In this document: in pieces, positions 11,531 through 19,923 of the stretch | Position numbering within the stretch: the first letter of the stretch is position 1 | How the letters are laid out: each line of letters starts with the position of its first letter | From: Streptomyces sp. NBC_01294 | GTDB taxonomy: Bacteria > Actinomycetota > Actinomycetes > Streptomycetales > Streptomycetaceae | Assembly (NCBI RefSeq): GCF_035917235.1 | Contig: NZ_CP108423.1 | Span: forward strand, 2,108,001-2,172,000 | DNA: 64,000 nucleotides | Reading direction: 5' to 3' | Notes under the pieces: model-generated | Told to the model about the DNA's origin: nothing | Seen by the model: the letters and a program-made list of their open reading frames with translations, nothing else | Databases searched by the model: none | Made by a program: the position numbers and the translations under genes

Positions 11531-12322
11531 GTGACCACCACCGCAGACAGTGCCGCCATCACTGCCCAGAACCGCTCCCAGAGCCGACTCGAGCCGGTGC
11601 ATGCCATGAACGACGCAAACCTGAACCCGGATGCGGAGCCCGTACGCCCCGCACGCTCGCTGCCAGGTCGACCTCCAGGCATCCGCGCCGACAGCTCCGG
11701 GCTCACGGACCGGCAGCGGAGGGTCATCGAGGTCATTCGCGACTCCGTACAGCGCCGGGGCTACCCGCCGTCGATGCGGGAGATCGGTCAGGCGGTCGGC
11801 CTGTCCAGCACCTCGTCGGTCGCACACCAGCTGATGGCCCTGGAGCGCAAGGGCTTCCTGCGCCGCGACCCGCACCGCCCCCGGGCCTACGAGGTGCGCG
11901 GCTCCGACCAGCCGAGCTCCCAGCCCACGGACACCACCGGCAAGCCCGCCGCCTCCTACGTTCCCCTGGTCGGCCGGATCGCGGCCGGCGGCCCGATCCT
12001 CGCCGAGGAATCGGTCGAGGACGTGTTCCCGCTCCCCCGCCAGCTCGTCGGCGACGGTGAGCTCTTCGTCCTCAAGGTCGTCGGCGACTCGATGATCGAG
12101 GCCGCCATCTGCGACGGCGACTGGGTCACGGTCCGCCGCCAGCCTGTCGCGGAGAACGGCGACATCGTCGCCGCGATGCTGGACGGCGAGGCCACCGTCA
12201 AGCGCTTCAAGCGCGAGGACGGCCACGTCTGGCTGCTCCCGCACAACGCCGCCTACCAGCCGATTCCCGGTGACGAGGCGACCATCCTCGGCAAGGTCGT
12301 CGCGGTACTGCGTCGCGTCTGA
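11531..12322 (+). CDS. lexA: SOS repressor LexA
   Basis: This 263-residue repressor controls the DNA-damage response. It has a winged-helix DNA-binding domain ([36 protein letters not shown]), the Ala-Gly self-cleavage site within [12 protein letters not shown], the catalytic serine in [16 protein letters not shown] and the catalytic lysine in [12 protein letters not shown]. The GTG start at 11531 follows an AGAGGGG ribosome binding site and gives the Streptomyces-type N-terminal extension of about 60 residues before the winged helix. An SOS box lies in its promoter. It is convergent with the helicase gene, with a terminator between them. Confidence 0.97.
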   Translation: MTTTADSAAITAQNRSQSRLEPVHAMNDANLNPDAEPVRPARSLPGRPPGIRADSSGLTDRQRRVIEVIRDSVQRRGYPPSMREIGQAVGLSSTSSVAHQLMALERKGFLRRDPHRPRAYEVRGSDQPSSQPTDTTGKPAASYVPLVGRIAAGGPILAEESVEDVFPLPRQLVGDGELFVLKVVGDSMIEAAICDGDWVTVRRQPVAENGDIVAAMLDGEATVKRFKREDGHVWLLPHNAAYQPIPGDEATILGKVVAVLRRV

Positions 12323-12341
12323 CCCCGCCGCCACCATCCAG

Positions 12342-12372
12342 CCCCCGGGACCCACTGCGCCGGTCCCGGGGG
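12342..12372. terminator. Terminator between lexA and the helicase gene
   Basis: An 11-bp inverted repeat (CCCCCGGGACC and its complement) with a 9-base loop sits between the convergent 3' ends and can serve both genes. Confidence 0.7.
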
Positions 12373-12405
12373 TTGCTTGCGCCCCGGGACCGTGCGGCGG
12401 TCTGA

Positions 12406-14376
12406 CTACTTGCCGTCGGCCTTGGCCGTCGCGTCGATCGCGGCCAGGGAGCGGCGGGCCTGGTTGCGGTCCGTGGTGTACCAGAAGTCCGGCAGCGTGG
12501 CCCGCAGGAAGCTCCCGTAGCGGGCCGTGGCCAGCCGGGGGTCCAGGACCGCGACGACGCCCCGGTCACCGGTGGCCCGTACGAGACGGCCCGCGCCCTG
12601 GGCCATCAGCAGGGCGGCGTGCGTGGCCGCGACGGCCATGAAGCCGTTGCCGCCGTGCTCCTCCACCGACTTCTGGCGGGCGCTCATCAGAGGGTCGTCC
12701 GGGCGGGGGAAGGGGATCCGGTCCATGACCACGAGCTGGCAGCTGGGACCGGGCACGTCCACGCCCTGCCAGAGCGACAGCGTCCCGAACAGGCAGGTCT
12801 TCGGGTCGGCGGCGAACGCCTTGATCAGCTCGCCGAGCGTCTCCTCGCCTTGGAGCAGGATCGGGTTGTCGAGCCGGGTGCGCAGCTCCTCGGCGGCCGC
12901 CTTGGCACCGCGCATGGAGGAGAAGAGTCCGAGCGTGCGGCCTCCGGCCGCCTCGATCAGCTCGGCGAGCTCGTCCATCATGTCGCCGCGGGTTCCCTCG
13001 CGGCCTGGCGTGGCCAGGTGCTTGGCGACGTAGAGGATGCCCTGCTTCGGATAGTCGAAGGGCGAGCCGACGTCCAGGCCGCTCCAGACGGGGACATCGT
13101 CTCCCTCGACCCCCTCGGGGGACAGGCCGAGGGAGGCCGCGACCCCGTTGAAGTCGCCGCCCAGCTTGAGGGTGGCCGAGGTCAGGACCACCGAGCGGTC
13201 CTCGAACAGCTTCTCGCGCAGCAGGCCGGACACCGACAGCGGGGCGACCCGGAGGGTGGCTCCGAAGCGGTCGTGGCGCTCGTACCAGACGACGTCGTAC
13301 TCGGAGCCGTTGGTGATCCGCTCCGCCACCCCGTGGATGCTCTCCACCGCGGCCAGGGCCTGCTTGCGCACCGCGTCCTCGTCGTGGACGGACTTGTCGC
13401 GGGTCGCGCCGATGGCCGAGATCACGTTGCGCGCGGCGTCGCGCAGCGACATCAGCGCGTAGCCGAGGTCTTCGGGGAGGACCTCCAGCCGGCCCGGGAG
13501 TGCCAGCTCCATGACCCGCTCGAAGGACTCGGAGGCGGTCTGCAGGGAGTCGGCGGTCTTCTCGTCGACCAGCTTGGCCGCACGCTTCACGGCCCGGTTG
13601 ACCTGGCCGGGCGTGAGCTCGCCGGTGGCGACGCCGGTCACCCGGGAGACCAGCTCGTGCGCCTCGTCCACGATCAGCACCTCGTGCTGGGGCAGCACCG
13701 GGGCGCCCTCGATGGCATCGATGGCGAGCAGCGCGTGGTTGGTGACGACCACGTCCGCGAGCTTGGCCCGCTCGCGGGCGGCCTCCGCGAAGCACTCGGC
13801 TCCGTACGCGCACTTCGTCGCGCCCAGGCACTCGCGGGAGGAGACCGAGATCTGCGCCCAGGCCTTGTCCGAGACGCCCGGTGTCAGGTCGTCGCGGTCG
13901 CCGGTCTCCGTCTCGTCGGCCCAGTCGCGCAGGCGCAGCAGGTCCTTGCCGAGCTTGCTGGTGGGGGTGGCCGCTTCGAACTGGTCGAAGAGGCCCTCCT
14001 CCTCGTCCTGCGGGGCGCCCTCGTGCAGGCGGTGCAGGCACAGATAGTTGGACCGGCCCTTGAGCATGGCGAACTGCGGGCGGCGGCGCAGCTGCGGATG
14101 CAGTGCCTCCACCGTCCGGGGCAGGTCGCGCTCGACGAGCTGCCGCTGGAGGGCGAGGGTCGCCGTGGCCACGACCACGCGCTCGCCGTGGGCGAGGGCC
14201 GGCACCAGATAGCCGAGGGACTTGCCGGTGCCGGTACCGGCCTGGATGAGCCGGTGGGAGTTGTCGTCGATCGCTTCGGCAACGGCTTCGGCCATGGCCA
14301 CCTGGCCGGGGCGCTCCGTGCCGCCGACGGCGGAGACGGCGGCGTGCAGCAGGTCGGGGAGGGAGGGCTTCGTCAT
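12406..14376 (-). CDS. Fe-S cluster ATP-dependent DNA helicase of the DinG/XPD type
   Basis: This 656-residue superfamily 2 helicase has Walker A in IQAGTGTGKSLGYL, the DEAH box in VLIVDEAHEL, and four cysteines (YLCLH, then ECLGATKCAYGAECF) spaced as in the [4Fe-4S] domain of XPD/DinG enzymes. The C-terminal RecA-like domain contains LASGRLVRATGDRG-type motif VI (AQGAGRLVRATGDRG). These helicases unwind 5'-overhang DNA, D-loops and R-loops during repair. The neighbouring lexA suggests an SOS link, but I see no SOS box in front of this gene. The start is the ATG at 14376; the open frame further upstream belongs to intergenic sequence. Confidence 0.92.
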   Translation of the reverse strand: MTKPSLPDLLHAAVSAVGGTERPGQVAMAEAVAEAIDDNSHRLIQAGTGTGKSLGYLVPALAHGERVVVATATLALQRQLVERDLPRTVEALHPQLRRRPQFAMLKGRSNYLCLHRLHEGAPQDEEEGLFDQFEAATPTSKLGKDLLRLRDWADETETGDRDDLTPGVSDKAWAQISVSSRECLGATKCAYGAECFAEAARERAKLADVVVTNHALLAIDAIEGAPVLPQHEVLIVDEAHELVSRVTGVATGELTPGQVNRAVKRAAKLVDEKTADSLQTASESFERVMELALPGRLEVLPEDLGYALMSLRDAARNVISAIGATRDKSVHDEDAVRKQALAAVESIHGVAERITNGSEYDVVWYERHDRFGATLRVAPLSVSGLLREKLFEDRSVVLTSATLKLGGDFNGVAASLGLSPEGVEGDDVPVWSGLDVGSPFDYPKQGILYVAKHLATPGREGTRGDMMDELAELIEAAGGRTLGLFSSMRGAKAAAEELRTRLDNPILLQGEETLGELIKAFAADPKTCLFGTLSLWQGVDVPGPSCQLVVMDRIPFPRPDDPLMSARQKSVEEHGGNGFMAVAATHAALLMAQGAGRLVRATGDRGVVAVLDPRLATARYGSFLRATLPDFWYTTDRNQARRSLAAIDATAKADGK

Positions 14377-14428
14377 AGCACTGCCAACCCTACGGGGCCC
14401 CACTGACAGTGAGCGCACCGGCGAGGAC

Positions 14429-16345
14429 TCATGGCCGGTACAAGGGGTTGGGCACGGTGCCGTGCTGCACGGCGTGGGGGCGGTCGGGGCGGTCGCGGTA
14501 GCCGTCCTCATAGAGGCGGTTCCGGTTCAGGCAGAGCCGTCCGATGCGTTCGCCGAGCAGGTCGAAGAGCTCGTAGCGGTCCTTGAGCTCCGGGAAGCGG
14601 GCCTGGTGGCGCAGGATCTCCGCCCGCGCGAGGGACCAGAACTCGGCTTCCGGGACGCCGAGGCGGTCCTCGCACAGGGCCGAGAGGTAGCGGAAGACGC
14701 CGACGAACAGCCCGGAGTGGATGAACTGGGGCAGGAAGTCGGCCGGCTCGGTGAGCAGGACCGCGCGGACCTCGTCGGGCAGCGACGCCAGCTCGGGCAG
14801 AAGTTCGTCGCTGATGTTGACGTCGTCCACGAAGTCCTTGACCGCGAGCCGGACGGGGACGTCGTGCTCGTCGAAGATCACGATGGCGTTCTCGCCGTGC
14901 GGGGAGAAGACCGTGCCGTAGCGGTAGAGGAAGTGGAGCAGCGGGGGCAGGAGGGCGGCGAAGAGCCGCTGCAGCCAGACGGTGGGGGTCAGCCCGGATC
15001 GGGCGACGAGCTCGGCGGTGAAGGACCGGCCGCGCGGGTCGGTGTGCAGGAGGGAGGCGAGCGTACGGGCGCGCTCACCGGGGGCGAGGAGGCCGTCGAG
15101 GGGCTCGCGCCAGATCGCGCCGAGGAGCTCCTTGTACTGGTACGGGACCTCGGGGAGCTCGTCGTAGACGGGGTGGCGGACGGTGACGGAGGCGACCTCG
15201 CCGAGCAGGATGACCCGGCACTCGTCGCGGAGGAAGGGGTCGCCGTCGCGCAGGGAGTGGATCCACGCGGTGACGGCGGGGGCGGCGAGGGCGAGGTCGG
15301 AGGGCAGACCGCGCCAGACCATGGTGTTGAAGACGGACAGCGGCAGCTTGACGCTGTGCCGGTCGGGGCGGCTGAGGTTGAGGAAGGTGCGGATGGACTG
15401 CTGGGGCAGGCGCACGTCGGGATCGGCGGCGAGCGGCACCAGGGCCCCGGAGGCGAGCGCCGGGGCGAAGAGGGGGAGGACGACCTCGTCCCACTGCCAG
15501 GGGTGGACCGGGAAATAGAGGTAGCGCAGCGGGTCGAGGCCGCGGTCGCGCAGGGTCTGGTCGAAGGCGGCGCGGGTGAGGGGGTCGAGCTCGGCGGAGT
15601 AGAGGCGGGCGGGGTCCTCCAGTCCGGCGGTCCCGCGGTAGGCGGCGAGTGAGGTGTGGGCGGCGAGCCAGGGCAGCCGCTGGCGGGTGCGGGCCTCGGG
15701 GGCCCAGGCGGCGGTGTCGGAGGCGGAGAGTCCGATGCGGCCCTTGTTGAGGACGAGCCAGGGGTGGCCGGTCTGGTGGCCTTCGAGGGCGGCGTAGTCG
15801 AGGTCGGCGAGGACGTCGGCGGTGAGGGCCGTGTGGTCGATCCGGGTGTCGGCGGCGAGGGTGGCGCTGAGCTCGCGGACGAGGTGGCCGAGGGTGGGGC
15901 CGTCCAGGCCGAGGAGCGTGCGGGCGCGGATCAGGAAGACGTACGGGTCCCCGAAGGCGGTGGGGTTTCCGGGGGCGGGCGGGTTCCCGAAGTCGCTGGG
16001 GTTCCCGAAGTCGGGCGGCGGGGTCGGGGAGGACGGCTGCGGGGGCGGGGTGAGGGTGATGGTGTCCGGGGCCACGTGCCAGCTGCCGTACGAGCGGCGG
16101 CGGGCCCGGAAGCCGAGGCTGCTGCCGTCGTCGAGGGCCAGGGTCCAGGCGTCGCCGGCGGCGGCCGGGGTGGGGACGGGGGTGATGACCTCCTCGTAGG
16201 CGAACTCGCCGAGCATTTTGGCGAGCAGTCGGCGCGCGGCGAAGTCCCAGGTCGTCTGCGTGAGTTCGGGTGGTGTGCAGGGGCGCTGGGGAGACGGCGG
16301 CACGGCGGGTTCCACCGAGTCGGGGGCTGGCGGGAAGTTCGGCAC
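14429..16345 (-). CDS. IucA/IucC family NRPS-independent siderophore synthetase
   Basis: This 638-residue enzyme is the last gene of the siderophore operon. IucA/IucC enzymes use ATP to condense a carboxylate (citrate, succinyl or a dicarboxylate) with an amine or hydroxylamine. Family features include GHQTGHPWLVLNKGRIGLS, the HPWQWDEVVLPLF segment, LPQQSIRTFLNLSRPDRHSVKLPLSVFNTMVWRGLPS and the ferric-reductase-like C-terminal FhuF-like region with HGENAIVIFDEHDVPVRLAVKDFVDDV. I choose the GTG at 16345 because a GAGGAG site lies 4 bases before it. The frame is open to 16444, directly abutting the upstream stop as TGAGTG, so a longer N-terminus is possible. Confidence 0.92.
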   Translation of the reverse strand: MPNFPPAPDSVEPAVPPSPQRPCTPPELTQTTWDFAARRLLAKMLGEFAYEEVITPVPTPAAAGDAWTLALDDGSSLGFRARRRSYGSWHVAPDTITLTPPPQPSSPTPPPDFGNPSDFGNPPAPGNPTAFGDPYVFLIRARTLLGLDGPTLGHLVRELSATLAADTRIDHTALTADVLADLDYAALEGHQTGHPWLVLNKGRIGLSASDTAAWAPEARTRQRLPWLAAHTSLAAYRGTAGLEDPARLYSAELDPLTRAAFDQTLRDRGLDPLRYLYFPVHPWQWDEVVLPLFAPALASGALVPLAADPDVRLPQQSIRTFLNLSRPDRHSVKLPLSVFNTMVWRGLPSDLALAAPAVTAWIHSLRDGDPFLRDECRVILLGEVASVTVRHPVYDELPEVPYQYKELLGAIWREPLDGLLAPGERARTLASLLHTDPRGRSFTAELVARSGLTPTVWLQRLFAALLPPLLHFLYRYGTVFSPHGENAIVIFDEHDVPVRLAVKDFVDDVNISDELLPELASLPDEVRAVLLTEPADFLPQFIHSGLFVGVFRYLSALCEDRLGVPEAEFWSLARAEILRHQARFPELKDRYELFDLLGERIGRLCLNRNRLYEDGYRDRPDRPHAVQHGTVPNPLYRP

Positions 16346-16371
16346 GGGACTCCTCGAAGATCGGGAACTTT

Positions 16372-16386
16372 GCTGCGTGACGCAGC
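16372..16386. promoter_or_regulatory. 15-base palindrome inside the siderophore operon
   Basis: GCTGCGTGACGCAGC (6-bp arms, 3-base centre) lies between the GNAT gene and the proposed start of the second IucA/IucC gene. It could be an operator or a small RNA hairpin affecting the downstream gene. It does not resemble the iron-regulator box. Confidence 0.4.
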
Positions 16387-16444
16387 GTTTTCGAAGGGAG
16401 AGGTGCGAAGCGGCGACGACGGTCGGGGACGGCGGGGGCGGCAC

Positions 16445-17152
16445 TCAGAGGAGATTGCGCAGCGCCCGCTCCCGGATCATCAGGGCGGCACGCTTCTCGG
16501 GAAGATCGATTTCCGCGCAGCAGCGGAAACCAGAGCTCAGGAAGGCCGATACGGAGGGGGTGTTGCGGATGTCCGGTTCCGCGATGACGCGTGTGCAGCG
16601 GGGGCGGTTGCCGAGGACCAGGTCGGCGACGGCACGCAGCAGGCTCGTTCCCAGACCGCGCCCGCGGTTCGTGCCGTCTCCGATGAGCAGGTGGATACCC
16701 GTGTCGTGGGGGCGCGCCTGGTAGTGCCGGGACAGCGGGTCGAGGTCGGCCCGGTAGATCTCCCAGTAGCTCATCGGTGTGCCGTCGAGGTAGCCGAGGC
16801 AGGGGATGCTGCGGCCGTCGCCGTCGAGCTGGACCCGCAGGTGGGCGGCGGTGACCGCGGCGGGCCCGTGGAGTTCCCAGTAGGCGGCCACCTCGGGATC
16901 GTTCATCCAGCCCGTGAGGAGCTCAAGGTCCCGGCCCAGCCGTACGGGTTCGAGGCGGAATGCTCCGGCGGGTGTGGTGACGCTGCCCCAGGTGGCCGGG
17001 GAATCGAGCAGGTCGGCTTCGGCGAGCAGGGGCAACAGGTCTGCTTTGAGGCGTGGTTCGACGGTGTTCTGCATGGCGTCGAGGGCGTCGGGGGTGTCGA
17101 GGGCGTCGGCAGCGGATCCGGCGGAAGGGGCGGGGGTGTCGGTGGAGCGCAT
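16445..17152 (-). CDS. GNAT-type siderophore N-acyltransferase (IucB/AlcB-like)
   Basis: This 235-residue protein starts at the ATG at 17152, with an alternative internal ATG at 17074. It shows the GNAT core with the siderophore acyltransferase pattern: WMNDPEVAAYWELHGP, then IYRADLDPLSRHYQARPHDTGIHLLIGDGTNRGRGLGTSLLRAV, where the last part is the CoA pyrophosphate loop. Homologues acylate the N6-hydroxylamine of lysine-type precursors or other amines before ligation. No amine monooxygenase gene is visible in this window, so the acceptor may be a plain amine such as diaminobutyrate. It lies between the two IucA/IucC genes in one operon. Confidence 0.88.
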   Translation of the reverse strand: MRSTDTPAPSAGSAADALDTPDALDAMQNTVEPRLKADLLPLLAEADLLDSPATWGSVTTPAGAFRLEPVRLGRDLELLTGWMNDPEVAAYWELHGPAAVTAAHLRVQLDGDGRSIPCLGYLDGTPMSYWEIYRADLDPLSRHYQARPHDTGIHLLIGDGTNRGRGLGTSLLRAVADLVLGNRPRCTRVIAEPDIRNTPSVSAFLSSGFRCCAEIDLPEKRAALMIRERALRNLL

Positions 17153-17184
17153 CGGGGGCTCTTCTCCGCGTCGGCGCCGACGCG

Positions 17185-19902
17185 TCAATCGTGAAGGGGG
17201 TTGGTGATGGTGACGTAGACGGACTGGGTGTCGACGGGGCCGACCAGTTCGTCGAGGCCGCCCAGGCGGGTGAGCAGGTTCGCCTTGCAGCGCAGGGTGG
17301 GCGAGTCGAGCAGCCGGGTGGGAAGCGGGCCGAGGTCCGCGGCCTTGGCGAGGAACCGGCGGAAGGCGGCGAGGAGGATGCGTTCGTCGGCGAGCCGCTG
17401 GGACCCGAAGGCGCCGATGAGGCCGAGCACGTTGTTGATGCCGAGGTAGTAGGCGAAGCGTTCGTCGGTGACGGCGTCGGAGACGAAGGTGTCGCTGACG
17501 CTGCCGATGCCGGGGAGCCGGTGCTCCAGTTCCGCGCGGCGGGATTCGCGGAAGTAGTAGCCCTGGTTGTCGCGGTAGCGGCCGCCGATCGGCCAGCCGG
17601 CCGGGTCGAGGAGGACCAGGGTGTTCTGCTGGTGCGCTTCGAGGGCGATACCGGCGAGCGCGTCGAAGGCGAGGACCGGCAGGACCACGTGGTCGAGGTA
17701 GCGCAGGAACCACTCGGCCGCGACGGCGGACGTGGAGTGTCCGGTGGCGGCGGCGAGTCCGGAGACGAGCTCGGCGAGGCGAGAGCTCATGGTGGTCCGG
17801 CCGGGCCATGGGCGGGGAGCGGTGAGTGCGGCGATGCAGACGGCGTCGTCGCCCGATCGGAAGGGGTTGTGGCGCAACAGGGCGTCAAGTCCGGGCACGG
17901 GGGTGCCGTCCGGGCCGTCCACGGCGACCCAGGCGGGGTCGCGGACGATGTCGAAACGGGGGTGGGCCGCCTGCCACTGCTCGGCGAGGCCGGTGCGGAG
18001 CAGCCGGTGCACTTCGACGCCACGGTGGAGTTCCTTGCGGAGGTTCTCGCGGCGGGAGTTGGTGATGCGCACGCCCAGGGAGAGCTTGAGCATCGCGGGG
18101 GCGCCCGGTCGGTGGACGGTGCGGACGGAGGAGGTGGGGTACCAGGGCTCGCCGTACGGGCCCAGATCGTGGAGGAGTCCCGCGTCGCGGAGGGCGGTGA
18201 CGGCAGGGCGCTGGAGCAGGTCGCGGGCCTGCCAGGGGTGCAGGGGAAGGGGGGTGGCTCCGTCGGGCAGTGCAAGCCCGGGGGTGAGCCGGCCGAGGAG
18301 CTGTGGGGCGGAGACGGGTCGGCCGCGCTCGGTCCAGGCCGACTCGGTGGCGAGGGCGGCGGGTTGAACGGCGAACCAGTGCAGGGGGAAGGAGCCGTGG
18401 AGTTCGGGTGAGTACTGGCGGGTCTCGGCCTCGGAGAGTCCTTCGCGGCTCTTGGGGTCCGGTTGGAGGGGGTGACCGAGGAGGAGCGACTGTTCGGCTG
18501 TGAGGAAGCGGTCCCCGCCGATGGGGGCCGGGGCGGCGGGGCGTTCTCGCCGGTCGGCGATGAACTCGGTGGTACGGCGCACCGAGTCGGCGACCCGGCC
18601 GACGAGGTCGGCGCTGCCACGGCCACCGCTCGTGCCCTCGCGGGCGATGAGTGCGGCAAGGGTGACGGCGTCGAGGGAGGGCGCGGCCGCGGGTGCGCCT
18701 TCCAGCCGGGCCGGGCCGAAGCGGTGCCAGCCGGTGTGGGACCAGTGGCGGACGGCGACGAACAGGGCCGTGCCGGATGCGGGGAGGGGGATGCGAAGGG
18801 GAGTTCCCGCGGGGCCGTCGGGGCGGCCCAGTCCCGATTCGCGGACCCAGCACCGGAGCAGGTTCTCCACCGCCGCGGCCTCGGCGGCGACGGCCGGGTC
18901 GGGGTGGTCGAGGGGGTCGGCTGGCACGGACGAGCCCAGCCGGGCGGGTCCCGCCGCCCACCCGGAACGGAACCGGGGCGTGCCGTCCTTCTGCCGCGGG
19001 ACAGTGGCCGTCGCCCCGGTGCCGGCACCGGGGGGCTGCTGGGGCGGGGTGTCGGAGGTGCCGGGGGCACCTGAGGGGCCCGGGGGCGGATGCTCCGCCG
19101 TGACCCCGTCGCGGTGGGCCGGCGTACCGAAGCGGGGCCCGCCGGCCGGGTCGGCGCAGGTTCCGTGTGGTCCGGCGGCACCGGCGGCGGGCGCGGGGCC
19201 CTGCCCGCGCTCCGCGCCGCGCGGGGCGCCGGGCGGAGATGCCGGTGCGTCTTCGGCGGGAGCGGCCGGAGCCGTGGCGGGGCCGGGGGCCTTCCACACG
19301 GAGGGCTCCGGGGGTGTGGAGGCTGCGAAGGGCGCAGGGGGTACGGGCGGTGCCGTGGGGGCTGGGGATGTGGAGGGTGCCAGGGGCACAGGAGGTGCGA
19401 GAGATGTGGAGGGTGCGGGCGGTGCTGGAGCTGCGGACGGCGCGGGGGTTGCTGGGGGTGTGGAGGGTGCGGGCGGTGTTGGGGGTGTGGACGGTGCGAG
19501 GGGTGCCGCAGGTGCTGGAGGTGTGGGGGGAGTCGGGGGCAGGGGCATGGGGGTGGCGGGGTCGGGGGACGCCGTTGGCGTCGGCCGTGTTTGTCGGGCG
19601 TCGGCGGGCTGGGCCGACGGTCTCACGGTGGGGGCGGGGGCCGCCGTTTCGGGTGCGTCGAGGCGGGATGCCGGTGCCAACCGCGCCGCTTGGCTCGGCT
19701 GCGCCGGGGTGGGAGCGCCGTGGGAGTCCCGTGCGGGGGCGGCGGTGCCCGGCGGCGGTGCGGGCTGCCCGGCGGCGGGGTCGGGGAGCGGGTGCGGGTG
19801 GGGTGGTAGCTGCGGTGCGGCGGGCCGATCGGGGGCCGGCGCCGAAGGCGGCTGGTTCGCGTGGGTCGGGGTGGTGGGGGTGGACTGGTGCGGGTCTGGC
19901 AT
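17185..19902 (-). CDS. IucA/IucC siderophore synthetase with a ~330-residue Pro/Ala-rich N-terminal extension
   Basis: This 905-residue protein is about 300 residues longer than the family norm. The C-terminal ~575 residues are a clear IucA/IucC enzyme (GHPLQPDPKSREGLS, PLHPWQARDLLQ, SSVRTVHRPGAPAMLKLSLGVRITN, EAHQQNTLVLLDPAGWPIGGRYRDNQGYYF). The first ~330 residues are low complexity and mostly Pro, Ala, Thr and Ser, with degenerate PAPSTPPTPPAP repeats around residues 120-190. There is no signal peptide or hydrophobic segment. The start at 19902 leaves 21 bases from the aminotransferase stop, so co-translation is likely. An internal start nearer the catalytic domain cannot be excluded. Confidence 0.88.
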   Translation of the reverse strand: MPDPHQSTPTTPTHANQPPSAPAPDRPAAPQLPPHPHPLPDPAAGQPAPPPGTAAPARDSHGAPTPAQPSQAARLAPASRLDAPETAAPAPTVRPSAQPADARQTRPTPTASPDPATPMPLPPTPPTPPAPAAPLAPSTPPTPPAPSTPPATPAPSAAPAPPAPSTSLAPPVPLAPSTSPAPTAPPVPPAPFAASTPPEPSVWKAPGPATAPAAPAEDAPASPPGAPRGAERGQGPAPAAGAAGPHGTCADPAGGPRFGTPAHRDGVTAEHPPPGPSGAPGTSDTPPQQPPGAGTGATATVPRQKDGTPRFRSGWAAGPARLGSSVPADPLDHPDPAVAAEAAAVENLLRCWVRESGLGRPDGPAGTPLRIPLPASGTALFVAVRHWSHTGWHRFGPARLEGAPAAAPSLDAVTLAALIAREGTSGGRGSADLVGRVADSVRRTTEFIADRRERPAAPAPIGGDRFLTAEQSLLLGHPLQPDPKSREGLSEAETRQYSPELHGSFPLHWFAVQPAALATESAWTERGRPVSAPQLLGRLTPGLALPDGATPLPLHPWQARDLLQRPAVTALRDAGLLHDLGPYGEPWYPTSSVRTVHRPGAPAMLKLSLGVRITNSRRENLRKELHRGVEVHRLLRTGLAEQWQAAHPRFDIVRDPAWVAVDGPDGTPVPGLDALLRHNPFRSGDDAVCIAALTAPRPWPGRTTMSSRLAELVSGLAAATGHSTSAVAAEWFLRYLDHVVLPVLAFDALAGIALEAHQQNTLVLLDPAGWPIGGRYRDNQGYYFRESRRAELEHRLPGIGSVSDTFVSDAVTDERFAYYLGINNVLGLIGAFGSQRLADERILLAAFRRFLAKAADLGPLPTRLLDSPTLRCKANLLTRLGGLDELVGPVDTQSVYVTITNPLHD

Positions 19903-19923
19903 CGCGGGTCCTCGGGGTGCGGG

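Noticed and set aside
12406..14500. SOS box in front of the DinG-type helicase gene
   Set aside because: No CGAAC-N4-GTTYG match is visible upstream of 14376.
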